A DNA stretch of 64,000 nt from Prevotella sp. P3-122 (GCF_002251365.1 NZ_NPJH01000024.1:1-64000); one strand, 5' to 3'; positions 1 through 8,865 are shown, counted from the stretch's first letter. Numbers and translations: made by a program. The notes: generated by a model not told the origin, from the sequence alone.

Positions 1-52
1 GGCCACCAAAGACGAAGCTAAGAAGATTCAACGTCAGATAGACATTGCATAA
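1..52 (+). CDS. 3' end of an unidentified gene
   Basis: The window opens inside an open frame that reads ATKDEAKKIQRQIDIA and stops with TAA at 50-52. It is treated as a real gene end because a strong intrinsic terminator follows within 15 bp. The tail is charged and helix-prone, but too short to assign to a family. Confidence 0.45.
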   Translation, partial: ATKDEAKKIQRQIDIA

Positions 53-66
53 TCATTAATAGTATC

Positions 67-106
67 AAAAAAAGGCTGTTCCAGCAATCCGGAACAGCCT
101 TTTTTA
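67..106 (+). terminator. intrinsic terminator
   Basis: A perfect 9-bp stem (GGCTGTTCC at 74-82 with GGAACAGCC at 91-99) is flanked by A-runs on the left and T-runs on the right. It can terminate the gene ending at 52 and, read from the other strand, the relic at 137-358. Confidence 0.85.
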
Positions 107-136
107 TATATTGACCTTAATCCAAATTTTCCTTTA

Positions 137-358
137 TCAGCGTGCATTGGTGAGAACAACCTTCTTTCCGTTGACAATATATATACCCTTGCCAGGAGCC
201 TTGACCTCCCTACCCTGCAAGTCGTAAACCTTATTGTTGTTTCTTAAAGTCTCGATATCACCTTCCTGCGCTGCAGCATTGAAGGTCAGCGTAGCATTTC
301 CGTTAACAGCAAAAGCCGGTGTCGTAATCTCTCCGTTGTTCTTCTTGGTAGCCAACAA
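137..358 (-). pseudogene. C-terminal relic of a secreted protein with a type IX-like sorting domain
   Basis: The 73-residue frame has no signal peptide and starts abruptly, so it looks like the tail of a larger lost gene. Its end (VYDLQGREVKAPGKGIYIVN, then GKKVVL) is the pattern seen at the C-termini of Bacteroidota proteins exported by the type IX system. Related tails occur in this window on the two giant proteins and on the 246-aa protein at 57779. The upstream part was probably deleted; the greA promoter region now lies directly behind it. Confidence 0.5.
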
Positions 359-399
359 AAAAAACTGTGATTACGAGACCGTAATACAATCAAAATAAT

Positions 400-407
400 T
401 ACCTTTG
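400..407 (+). promoter_or_regulatory. probable -7 element of the greA promoter
   Basis: TACCTTTG fits the Bacteroidota -7 consensus TAnnTTTG and lies 83 bp before the greA start. No good -33 TTG is visible at the usual 19-20 bp spacing. Confidence 0.4.
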
Positions 408-489
408 CAGCGGATTTGGGAACCACAGCAAACACCTTTCCACACCCATTACAACTTACAACAAGGAATTAAGAGAACCAACCGATTAT

Positions 490-951
490 ATGGAATATAT
501 ATCACAAGAATGCTACGACAAGCTCATGGAAGAGCTGCGCTACATGGAAAGCGTAGAGCTGCCACGCGTTCGCGACGCCATAGCTGAGGCGCGCGACAAA
601 GGCGACCTTAGCGAGAACTATGAGTATCGCGCGGCAAAGCGTGAGCAGGCACGTTTGCTTGGCAGGATACGCTACAAGCAGAGGGTACTGGAATTTGCAA
701 GAGTCATTGACAAGTCAAAAATTCATAGTGACACCGTAGGCCTGCTATGCAAGGTCACTATAACCAATATCGGCAACGGCAAGCAAATGACATACACGCT
801 TACAAGCACATCGGAGGCCAACCTCCGTGAGGGCAAGCTGTCCATAAAATCACCCATCGCCCAAGCTCTGTTAAACAAGAAGGTTGGTGACATGGTAGAA
901 GTACGGGTACCAGCCGGCAAACTTACACTTAGAGTGGACAATATAGAATAG
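490..951 (+). CDS. greA: transcription elongation factor GreA
   Basis: A 153-aa protein of the usual GreA length and layout. GreA rescues backtracked RNA polymerase by inserting its coiled coil into the secondary channel and stimulating transcript cleavage. The N-terminal half (residues about 1-75) is the coiled coil, with the acidic tip segment ARDKGDLSENYEYRAAKREQ. The C-terminal half is the FKBP-like domain, with the late segment SPIAQALLNKKVGDMVEVRV. The start at 490 gives the canonical N-terminus (YISQECYDKLMEELRYME). It is a monocistronic housekeeping gene. The palindrome array from 960 begins right behind its stop and may act as its 3' end. Confidence 0.97.
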   Translation: MEYISQECYDKLMEELRYMESVELPRVRDAIAEARDKGDLSENYEYRAAKREQARLLGRIRYKQRVLEFARVIDKSKIHSDTVGLLCKVTITNIGNGKQMTYTLTSTSEANLREGKLSIKSPIAQALLNKKVGDMVEVRVPAGKLTLRVDNIE

Positions 952-959
952 AGATAGAC

Positions 960-1015
960 GCAATGCATTGCATCTGCCCACGCAATGCATTGCAACTATT
1001 CCAGCAAACGTTTGC
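960..1015. repeat. 22-bp-phased palindrome array C (3 units)
   Basis: Palindromes GCAATGCATTGC at 960-971 and 982-993 are followed by GCAAACGTTTGC at 1004-1015, each exactly 22 bp apart. GTGAAAAGGCAC follows the last unit. The layout matches the arrays at 12652, 14901 and 60418, but the internal units carry GCAATGCATTGC instead of GCAAAGCTTTGC. That is a paired change that keeps the palindrome intact. Confidence 0.85.
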
Positions 1016-1235
1016 GTGAAAAGGCACCTTCATTTAGGACCCCTTCCCCATGTTATTTCCACTGAGCCGTTATTAACCTTATCAAGGATGCAAACGTATT
1101 CATGTCCTATGGCAAACTATTTCACCCACTTCGGTTAATAATCTACTTCAGGAATAATATACAATAATGCGTCACTCCATATTTCTGATGAACCTTAAAT
1201 TTCATATTTTTTCGCCTCCCGAAGCCCTTAACATG

Positions 1236-1265
1236 CTGAAAATCCATATTTTTTTAGTACCTTTG
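1236..1265 (+). promoter_or_regulatory. promoter and leader of the CRISPR array
   Basis: CTG at 1236-1238, a 19-bp spacer, and TACCTTTG at 1258-1265 fit the Bacteroidota promoter pattern, with a weak -33. The first repeat starts 77 bp downstream. The 1016-1235 stretch before it holds no gene that I can recognise. Confidence 0.5.
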
Positions 1266-1341
1266 CACCGCATTCGCATAAATAGCGTTTGCAGATTGGC
1301 TTCATTAAACATCATAAGCGTTTCTTCCGCATCCGCTATAT

Positions 1342-1641
1342 GTTGTGATTAGCAAACGAATTAGCATCATTTACAACTGGATGGTCTTATCGGTCTTGCC
1401 GTTGCTCGTTGTGATTAGCAAACAAATTAACATCATTTACAACTATCATAAACCGACTTGCGAATATCGACCTGTTGTGATTAGCAAACAAATTAGCATC
1501 ATTTACAACTCCACAACTGATGAAGGCTCTCGTCAATTAGTTGTGATTAGCAAACAAATTAGCATCATTTACAACATCTATATGTTTATTAAAGTTGTTA
1601 TTATTGTTGTGATTAGCAAACAAATTAGCATCATTTACAAC
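1342..1641 (+). CRISPR. type II-C CRISPR array, 5 repeats and 4 spacers
   Basis: The 36-bp repeats (GTTGTGATTAGC...CATTTACAAC) lie at 1342-1377, 1408-1443, 1474-1509, 1540-1575 and 1606-1641. All four spacers are exactly 30 bp. Repeat 1 has one change (CGAATT for CAAATT) and repeat 2 has one change (TTAACATC for TTAGCATC); the other three are identical. The GTTGTGATTAGC end can pair with the anti-repeat of the tracrRNA at 5380, which sets the crRNA strand as plus. The array converges with cas9. Confidence 0.97.
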
Positions 1642-1691
1642 AATTGGATTGCAACTTTCTGTTGTTTTGATAGTTGCAATCCAATTCCTTT
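1642..1691. terminator. bidirectional terminator-like hairpin between CRISPR and cas9
   Basis: A perfect 15-bp inverted repeat (AATTGGATTGCAACT at 1642-1656 with its complement at 1672-1686) encloses a 15-nt loop. CCTTTTT follows on the plus strand. It starts at the base after the last repeat and ends just before the cas9 stop, so it can end both convergent transcripts. Confidence 0.7.
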
Positions 1692-4600
1692 TTACAGAAT
1701 AGTAATTTCGCCTATAGGATTTATTTTTACTTTGACAAGTTCAAGATTTGCCAGTGATTTGATGTTTTGAATTCTAATAAATCTACCATCAGGTTTGTTC
1801 CTTTCTTTTGGGACATATTTTATTTCATTATGTATGCAAAACGTATAATCACCTTGGGAAACTCCACAAACTTTATATACATGAGATGCAATTTTTGAGT
1901 AATCTCCACGTTTTATGAGATTTTCAATTGTCCGCTTCTTCAATCCTATTACAACAAGCTCAGTCTTTCCTAAACACAGAAAAGGATTCCATGACGAATC
2001 ATGTATTTCTCCTATGTCAAAACCCTCTTCACTTGCCTTGCGTAAGATTGAAGCGTTATCAATGTTTACAAACAAAGGAAGGTGGTTCTTTATTCGCAGA
2101 AAGGCTTGCCAATAAGAAATGACAGATTCTTTGAATTCACCCTTGTCATTCCTATAGAACTCAATATGATGGTTATTACCGCTAACAGCATAAGCCGTTA
2201 CAGTCCCATGCGAATCAGTACGAACAGGAATTGTAGGTTTGGATACATAACATTTCACTCTTCTTATTGGTGTTCCATTAGAGTGCATAGGAGGTTTTGA
2301 AACTAAAGTTGCAAGATTCTCCTTAGCTTTTGCAGGGTCAACATCATAAGGTTTCTTGCTTGAATCGTTATTGATGATTCCGGCATTGATTCTGTTTTCC
2401 AAAATAGCAACTATACCTTTATCAACGATAGATTTCAAGACATCCTCAATATTTACATCCTTCTTTCTCAGAAAAAGTTCCGATAAAGAATATCGATATA
2501 CGTTTTTACCATTTATCTTTCCATACAAATGACTTTCGTGTAACGGTAATCTCGGGGAAATTATACCTTTTTCAACAATGGTCTTTCCGTTCGATAAGTA
2601 TCTATTGGTTGAAGAAGAAGCTACCTTATTAGATGTACGGTATGATACCATAATACCACTAACCTTCTCTGCAACTTCTTTCTTGGAGAAAGGTGTATTT
2701 ATTTCCACCCATTTCTCCAACATAGATTTCTTGTTTTTGAATCTTTTCTTCTTGCCCGACTTTACTTCTTCTTCAAACTCAGTACGGGACGAATTGAATT
2801 CATTGAGTCTCTGTACAATGGATTGTTTTGTACACGCAACGACAAGAGCATCAATGGCATGATGTCTATTATCCATACGCTTATTCCATCCTTTGATTCT
2901 ATGGACTTGAATGTCTTTGCCATCTTGTTTGACAACAACATCTTCGGTAAGTCCAATTCCCGCAGCATCATATACAGGAAGGTTTAGATCATGTAGTATG
3001 TTATCATATCCCCATCCATGACGCAAGAAACTTGTAACTGTACCGCTGGAAGCATATACATTACGGCATACATTTTTCAACTTCTTTAATGCTGCTCTTG
3101 AAATGTATTGTGTCTGCCTTATTTGACGGTCAATATAATTTTCCCATAGTTCCTTGTCTTCTTCTGTAGCGCAGCCATTTCGCTTACGTTCTTGGTAGTC
3201 TTCGAATGAAGCTAAAAGATTCTTATATTTTGTTCGTGAGATAGATTTTTCATCATACATTTTCTTTACACGCTCCTTATAGTCATTGAATCTTTGGGTA
3301 CCCAAGGAACGCATATAGTCGTAAGCTGTTCTATCATTCTTTGTTTTGTTACATTTCTGGCAAGCGCAGATAGAATTAGAGAAGCTATTATCAAACAACA
3401 ATGCTTTTGGTATAATATGTTCCCATTCTGTATCAATACCATACATGAATGTCTTTAAATCTATATCCCCGCCACAATACATACATTTGCCGCCTGTTTC
3501 TTCAAACTGACGGTATTTCATAAGCATTCTATGAGTAGGCTTATTTATACCATTTTCTTTTTTCAACTTTTCGGCAATCTCCTCGTTTCTTTTAAGATTC
3601 TCACGATTTTGCTTGTCCATGTCTTCACGTTCTTTTTTACTGCGTTGAAGTTCACGCGCAAGTTCTATTCGTGTTTCGTCTATTTCACCGTATTTTTCAA
3701 TTAGACGATTGACAATACCAATCATTTGATTGAGGACTTTTTCAACCACAGGCTGGTGAAGTTCATTCTTCTTCAATATAGGCAGATGTGTCTGCAAAGG
3801 TCTGCCCTCATTTTCCTCTGTAGTTACGTAATCAGAATGTCTGAATCCTGCTAACAAACATGATTGAGCATAATCGTATCCTTCTTGCAAATATGGGAGT
3901 ATTCGACGAATTGCTTTAGAAGATAGTTTGCAGTATCCATCTTTCTTGAAATTCAACTTGCACAACTCATCTATCGTCTGTTCGTCTGATATTCCAAAAT
4001 TGTTTTGAAGACATTTCCTTCTTTCATCTGCTTTATTCAAAGAATACAGTGTGTGCCAAAGTTTATAAAGAGGCTCACTTAGCATGTCGTTTGAAATAAC
4101 ATTATGAATCTCTCCTGTTACAGTATCAACTTGTTCTTCTACTTTTAAGTCAAACTATAGCAGTTCGTTTCTCTTTGTAACTGGCAACAAAGACAGGGCT
4201 TTAGAAATCTGGTTTAGAGTCAAATTTCCTTTTATTCCATCTAAGGTTAGTTTGTCAAGAGAAAACTCTTTATCTGACACACTAACTATATTGTAACAGT
4301 CTCTCGCATTCAATTTGCCTTTTGTAAGTATATGATTGAATAGTTTATTACGAACGTCCTTTTTAATGTAAAGTCGTTGTCCATCAATATCAGTAAAAGA
4401 TATGTTACTTATGCTTTGCCATATTTTGAACACTTGGAATAGAGGTGATGATTTGGGAGCAACTTTAGGTCCAACTATCCTATATTGACCCTCCTTGTCA
4501 GGTATAGGGTATTCTCGTTTTTCTATATCACAAACAGAAACAAGTTTCTTGCATGACTTCAATTCTCGCTGAAAGAAAATAGTATCGAATAAGCGAGAAA

Positions 4601-5288
4601 TGATAGAAGGTGTCAGAACTTCGGGATAGAATTTCATTTGGACATCCATGATTTGCATGAATTCTTCCTCGTAGGCTTCACGAGGTAATACATTGTCCTT
4701 AATTCTATATGTGTAAAACGACTTGCCTTTTGGATTTGTTATGCGTGAGTTCTGTAGTTTACAATAAAAGTATTGGCCTACAGTTTGCTTTGATTCACGA
4801 ATTACCTTATGACGATGATTTACAGCCTCCTTGTATACAGTGTCTGTTGACTTATCATCAATACGGAATTGTGGACCACGCTTTTGGTTTATATGAAAAA
4901 GAACTCTGCCTAATTCTTCCAAAGATAGTTTTTCGCCAACAGTAGCAGCACGACTTCTTAAACTCCACAATTCAATCAAAGGAGCTTTCATCAATTCCAC
5001 GTTAGGCATCATATTGAGATACTTAAGAATGGAAACCAACTTATATCTCCTCATTTGATAACGGTCTATGTTACGTCGAAAAGATTTTACAAGTCTTTTC
5101 TGCTGAGAAGGAGATTTCGATTTGTCTACTTTGAAATCATTGACTTCTGTTGTACTCAATGGCACAACTCTACTACCTATAGCAACAATCTCCAGTGGAT
5201 TATCTTGCAAGTCTTTGCTTACCAAGCACCATCCAATAGAACCAACACCAAGGTCAAGGCCCAATACTAATTTTCTATTTATGAACAT
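1692..5288 (-). pseudogene. cas9: CRISPR-associated endonuclease Cas9 (type II-C), interrupted by one in-frame TAG
   Basis: Read from 5288, the frame gives residues 1-377, a TAG at 4157-4155, then continues in the same frame. A further 23 codons are open before the next ATG at 4085, and the frame runs to 1692, about 1,198 codons in all, a normal II-C size. Visible parts: RuvC-I (VLGLDLGVGSIGW, Asp12); an Arg-rich bridge helix near residues 55-90; RuvC-II (TRIELARELQRSKKERE); an HNH with a zinc pair (CMYCGG and CACQKC) and EHIIPKALL; RuvC-III (NRHHAIDALVVACT). The first piece alone lacks HNH and RuvC-II/III; the second alone lacks RuvC-I and the bridge helix. Everything else appears intact, so the break looks recent. 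cas1 and cas2 are not adjacent. Confidence 0.93.
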
Positions 5289-5343
5289 ATAATAATCTTG
5301 CTAATTTGAAATTTCTGCAAAATTACAATTCTTATTTGGATTA

Positions 5344-5375
5344 TTTGTGTAATTGAAAATAAAAATGTAACTTTG
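5344..5375 (+). promoter_or_regulatory. tracrRNA promoter
   Basis: TTTG at 5344-5347, a 20-bp spacer, and TAACTTTG at 5368-5375 match the Bacteroidota sigma-ABfr promoter. It lies between the divergent cas9 start and the anti-repeat, pointing into the tracrRNA. Confidence 0.7.
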
Positions 5376-5379
5376 CACT

Positions 5380-5490
5380 GCTAATTTGAAAGCTAATCAC
5401 AAAAAGGGTTTTTCCCGTTGTGAAATCGCATTGGGTTCTTCGTCCCTTAATTCGGAGAAATTTAAGCACGGCGTAAGTCGTGCTTTTCAT
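5380..5490 (+). ncRNA. tracrRNA of the type II-C locus
   Basis: The anti-repeat at 5379-5402 (TGCTAATTTG, three mismatched bases, GCTAATCACAA) is complementary to the first part of the CRISPR repeat read on the plus strand. A short GGG-TTTTT-CCC hairpin follows, then TTGTGAAATCG. The RNA ends in GCACG-GCGTAAGT-CGTGC followed by TTTT at 5466-5486, a clear intrinsic terminator. The length of about 110 nt fits known tracrRNAs. The exact 5' end is inferred from the promoter. Confidence 0.85.
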
Positions 5491-5525
5491 TTACAATAAG
5501 TGTGTTTGTTAACTAATAGTAAAAA

Positions 5526-6458
5526 ATGGCAATGTTCTCACAAACTACAATAATACTTGGCAACGGTTTCGACCTTGATTTAGGATTAAACACTAGCTAT
5601 AAAAGTTTTATAGATAGTAAAGACTTCGAATTCTGGATGAAAGAATATATAGATACTCCTGATGAGACGAATCTGTTCGATTACATATTCAAGCAACGTC
5701 TCATCGATACATGGGGAGGTGTGGAAGCGTCTATATATGATTTCGCAGAATACACAAAAGCCATAGACCGTTTTGACTATGAGATGATAGAACAAGAATT
5801 TCGGCATTTAGAAGATGCTATTGCGGAGTTTCTTAAAAAAGTAGATTATAACAACATCATTTTTACTTCATGTGCATGGCATTTGTTGGGCATTTTGCGT
5901 AAATATCCTCATGTTAATATTTTCTCCTTTAACTATACAGATATAGCAAAACTTCCAGGAACTCCTCTTCCTAACTCAAGAATAAAACACATACATGGAA
6001 CACTAACAGAAAAAAATGCAATATTAGGTATTCAAGACTGCAAGATAAGGCAAGAATTAAGTTTTTTCAAAAAGTCTCATCATACAAATTACATGTCTAA
6101 AGAATTGATAGAAACATTGAATAAATCCGAGAGAATTTTATTCTATGGACATTCAATGTGTTTGTCTGACATGGACTATTTCACAAGCCTATTCAAGAAT
6201 ATCTGTCGAAGGGAATCAAATATAAAACGTATAGACTTTGTCGTACTTGATAGCGATGCAGAAAAAGAACTCTACAAAAATATAGTACTTTTATCAGAAC
6301 ATACGTTAGCAGAAATCCGCGAATGCGTTGATTTGTTTGTTTTTAAAACAAAAGATAATATTCAAGCTGTATTTGAAATGATGAACAAATTTGATATATC
6401 TATGAGTGAACCTGCATTTTGTGCATGCATGCCAACTGGAAGGCGCGTCAATCACTGA
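5526..6458 (+). CDS. AbiH-family abortive infection protein
   Basis: A 310-aa protein opening with TTIILGNGFDLDLGLNTSYK, the GNGFD...GL.TSY..F signature of the AbiH phage-exclusion family. The later FSFNYTDIAKLPG and HIHGTL segments also match the family layout. Members are thought to abort infection by some phages; the biochemical activity is not established. No signal peptide or membrane segment is seen, so it is probably cytosolic. It lies about 35 bp downstream of the tracrRNA terminator, so it is probably transcribed separately, and it extends the defence island. It is AT-rich compared with genes after 15.9 kb. The Met at codon 3 is an alternative start. Confidence 0.85.
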   Translation: MAMFSQTTIILGNGFDLDLGLNTSYKSFIDSKDFEFWMKEYIDTPDETNLFDYIFKQRLIDTWGGVEASIYDFAEYTKAIDRFDYEMIEQEFRHLEDAIAEFLKKVDYNNIIFTSCAWHLLGILRKYPHVNIFSFNYTDIAKLPGTPLPNSRIKHIHGTLTEKNAILGIQDCKIRQELSFFKKSHHTNYMSKELIETLNKSERILFYGHSMCLSDMDYFTSLFKNICRRESNIKRIDFVVLDSDAEKELYKNIVLLSEHTLAEIRECVDLFVFKTKDNIQAVFEMMNKFDISMSEPAFCACMPTGRRVNH

Positions 6459-6469
6459 TTAATGCTTTA

Positions 6470-6871
6470 ACAACAATACCTCCAAAGATATCGTATTAAT
6501 TCTGTCAAGGAAACCATTCGGATTCTCCTTTATCTTGCGGTCACGATAGGCGGTGTGAAGTACGGCACGGAAGGTTGAGTTTCACTCTTCCTCCTTCGCA
6601 CCTCGGCAATTCAAACGAGTTTGATTGCACTCGGTTTGGCGTCGGTTGACCAATAACCTGCAGCAGTATTGGTGTGCAGCTTCTTTACAGTGCGGTGTAT
6701 CTGCGGTGTTGTCTGCAGATACTCCATGAACTTGACACAGAAGTCCACGGTGATCTCTCCGAAGGTGCACTTTCCTTCCACGAACCTCTCAAAGTACTTG
6801 TACACGTTCTCCCACTTGGTGTTCTTCTCTTCTGCCTTCTTCTTGAAGTAGGCAAGGAAGTCACCCTTCAT
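6470..6871 (-). pseudogene. tyrosine recombinase (integrase) relic 1
   Basis: Two frames together encode a Bacteroidota integrase core-binding domain. The first (6871 down to 6611) reads FLAYFKKKAEEKNTKWENVY and then CTFGEITVDFCVKFMEYL. After a stop the other frame gives TFRAVLHTAYRDRKIKENPN. The catalytic domain (R-HxxR-Y) is missing. A 71-bp insert splits the conserved YWS/TFRA junction and brings in the stop. The related relic 2 at 12010-12502 is broken in the same way. Together they bracket a 6-kb AT-rich block, suggesting remains of an integrated element. The 6880-7230 stretch beyond it holds no gene I can recognise. Confidence 0.7.
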
Positions 6872-7232
6872 TCAAATGAAATGCCACTGTTATTTATAAG
6901 AGAAGGAACAACTATTGCCACTGTATGAATTTCAAGAGATGGGAAGAAAAAAAATAATCCCTTCCATCTAACAAAAGAAGATATACCAGCAACTGCAGAG
7001 TAATGCAAGAAACGCTGTTTCTGCCTTCTTCCGATAATGAATTATACAATTTTTATGCCACAAACCCTTACCGACACATTTCATGCCATCGTTGACACGG
7101 TTTCTTGTATCATGCACTATGGATTTGACATATTGGCTGATGGTTTGGTCATTATAATGGCATAATTGGACTAAAATTTCAGTTTTTACGAAATCGATAA
7201 CAAATAATGTCTTTATTCTTATTATTTTTTTG

Positions 7233-7240
7233 TAACTTTG
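7233..7240 (+). promoter_or_regulatory. -7 element upstream of the structured RNA candidate
   Basis: TAACTTTG is an exact TAnnTTTG match preceded by a T-rich stretch. The -33 is weak. Transcription would begin within a few bases of 7244, exactly where the first hairpin starts. Confidence 0.5.
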
Positions 7241-7243
7241 CTG

Positions 7244-7541
7244 CGCATTCGCAATAAATGCGTTTGCAAACATACATTAGGCGTCATCAACGCTTTGTTC
7301 ATTGATTATTCTGAACGTAGGAAATTCAAAATGCTTGTCAATGGCTTAGCAGAGAAGATGTCACGGGTAGGTTGTATAATCAACCCTCGTAGTGTGCCAA
7401 GGAGGATTAACCTCATCGGCACACTTTTAAGGGGTACGTATAACTTTCAGCGTGAGATTCTATCTGTTCGTCATCAAGCAATGGTTTCCTACGACCAAGA
7501 ATAAGTGACGGACAAGTGTAGAGTCTCACGCTTTGATTTTT
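7244..7541 (+). ncRNA. candidate structured non-coding RNA or long structured 5' leader
   Basis: There is no convincing reading frame but strong nested complementarity. H1: CGCATT 7244-7249 with AATGCG 7257-7262. H2: GGTTG 7370-7374 with CAACC 7381-7385. H3: GTGTGCC 7392-7398 with GGCACAC 7418-7424, enclosing GAGG/CCTC. H4: a 13-bp stem 7450-7462 with 7519-7531 (one G-U), enclosing a 9-bp stem 7465-7473 with 7506-7514, followed by TTTGATTTTT. H4 looks like a terminator or attenuator. The BspA-like gene starts 30 bp after H4, so this is either an independent RNA of about 290 nt or its regulatory leader. I do not recognise it as tmRNA, RNase P, SRP RNA or 6S RNA. Confidence 0.5.
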
Positions 7542-7560
7542 AACTTAATTTTTTTGACTT

Positions 7561-8670
7561 ATGAAGTACAAACTTCCAATTATCTTATTACTATTATTTT
7601 TTTCATTTAATGCATCTGCTTATGATTTTAAGGTTGATAATATATATTACAATGTATTATCATTAGAAAAAATGATAGTTGAAACGACAGGAATGCTTAA
7701 CAATTATTCTGGAGACGTTGTAATTCCTGAAACTGTAGAATACAAAGGGCGTACATTTAAAGTCGTAGCTATTGGAGATGCTACTTTTTATCGTTGTGCA
7801 GATTTAAATTCTGTAACGATTCCATCAAGCATAACTATCATAAAGGATGCGTTTGAAGGTTGTAGTTTAGAAGAAATAATAATGCCTAACTCTGTAGAAG
7901 AGATAGCGCCAAGTCTGTTTATGGACTGCACAAAATTAAAGTATATTAAATGGTCCGAAAATATCAAAGAAATACCAAGAGACGCTTGTATGGGTTGCAG
8001 TTCTCTGAAAAATGTAACAATACCTTCTAATATAATGTCTGTAGATAAGAGTGCTTTTTACAAATGCGGCATAGAGCATATAGAAATCGAGGATGGGGAA
8101 AATATTCTAAAAATGCATACTGGAGTATTTAGCCAAGTTGTTGATAATATTTCATTACATTTAGGTAGAAATATTGAAGCTTTTGATTACAGTGGTACAT
8201 CTACTCAAAAAGTCTTCTGGGGTATAACAAAATTGTCTGTTGGTCCAAATGTAACACAAATTCCTGTTATCAATGGAGGATTGGATAGCATAACTCTGTA
8301 TTGTACCAACCCACCCAAGGCTCCATCATATTCTTATAGTGGATATATGGATATTAAAGTACTCGTACCAAAGGGAACTCTTTCCATTTATAAAAGTGTA
8401 GAGCCTTGGAAAAATTTTTGGGATATATCCGAAATGGATGACATAACAGGAATCAATAAAACTATAGTGAAAGCTCCTTTTTCTGTAATGACTAATGGAA
8501 ATACAGTTTGGGTAAAAGGTACAGAACATAGTAAGGTTCTTTTGTTTAATGCTTTAGGCATATTAATAGACAAAGGTAAAATAAATGGTGGAGTGGCGAC
8601 TTTTAGTACTAATGAGAATTTTGTAATAGTGAAAGTTGATGGTTGCACAACAAAAGTCTTACTTCGATAA
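7561..8670 (+). CDS. secreted BspA-like leucine-rich repeat protein
   Basis: A 369-aa protein with a signal peptide (KLPIILLLLFFSFNASA). It is followed by an N-terminal segment (GDVVIPETVEYKGRTFKVVA) typical of BspA/TpLRR proteins, then LRR_5 repeats of the form F..C..L..I.IPSSI..I, for example SLFMDCTKLKYIKWSENIKE and ACMGCSSLKNVTIPSN. The segment VLVPKGTLSIYKSVEPWKNF is also common in this family. The end (VLLFNALGILIDKGKINGG, then VKVDGCTTKVLLR) resembles a type IX sorting tail. Such proteins are surface-exposed adhesins or binding proteins; the ligand cannot be told. The structured RNA lies immediately upstream, and a terminator follows. Confidence 0.85.
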   Translation: MKYKLPIILLLLFFSFNASAYDFKVDNIYYNVLSLEKMIVETTGMLNNYSGDVVIPETVEYKGRTFKVVAIGDATFYRCADLNSVTIPSSITIIKDAFEGCSLEEIIMPNSVEEIAPSLFMDCTKLKYIKWSENIKEIPRDACMGCSSLKNVTIPSNIMSVDKSAFYKCGIEHIEIEDGENILKMHTGVFSQVVDNISLHLGRNIEAFDYSGTSTQKVFWGITKLSVGPNVTQIPVINGGLDSITLYCTNPPKAPSYSYSGYMDIKVLVPKGTLSIYKSVEPWKNFWDISEMDDITGINKTIVKAPFSVMTNGNTVWVKGTEHSKVLLFNALGILIDKGKINGGVATFSTNENFVIVKVDGCTTKVLLR

Positions 8671-8681
8671 ATAGTTAATAC

Positions 8682-8717
8682 GTTCCTTATTCAAATCTGA
8701 ATAGGGAACTTTTTTTC
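8682..8717 (+). terminator. intrinsic terminator after the BspA-like gene
   Basis: GTTCCTTATTCA pairs with TGAATAGGGAAC around a 4-nt loop (one wobble), followed by a run of seven T. Confidence 0.85.
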
Positions 8718-8865
8718 TACAAATATCTATCTTTCCTATTTTATTATAGGTTTCTTGTAAATATGACAAAGTTCAGGTTCCATGTATTTAAGATCCGACT
8801 CAAGTTTATTTGTTGCAAATGAAAATATTTTTTTAATATCGATATATAAAGTCTGGATTATTTTG

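Noticed and set aside
1345..1770. An open frame of 141 codons across the CRISPR array
   Set aside because: It is the repeat (SKQISIIYN) read as protein; repeats and spacers explain the stretch completely.
4155..4157. Genome-wide recoding of TAG as a sense codon
   Set aside because: Other clear genes here end at TAG (greA, for example), so TAG works as a stop in this genome.
6968..7273. Minus-strand frame of 101 codons before the RNA candidate
   Set aside because: No domain or signal peptide is seen, and it overlaps the promoter region of the plus-strand RNA.
7244..7541. Identification of the structured region as tmRNA, RNase P RNA, SRP RNA or 6S RNA
   Set aside because: None of the landmark sequences of these RNAs is visible, and the hairpin order differs.
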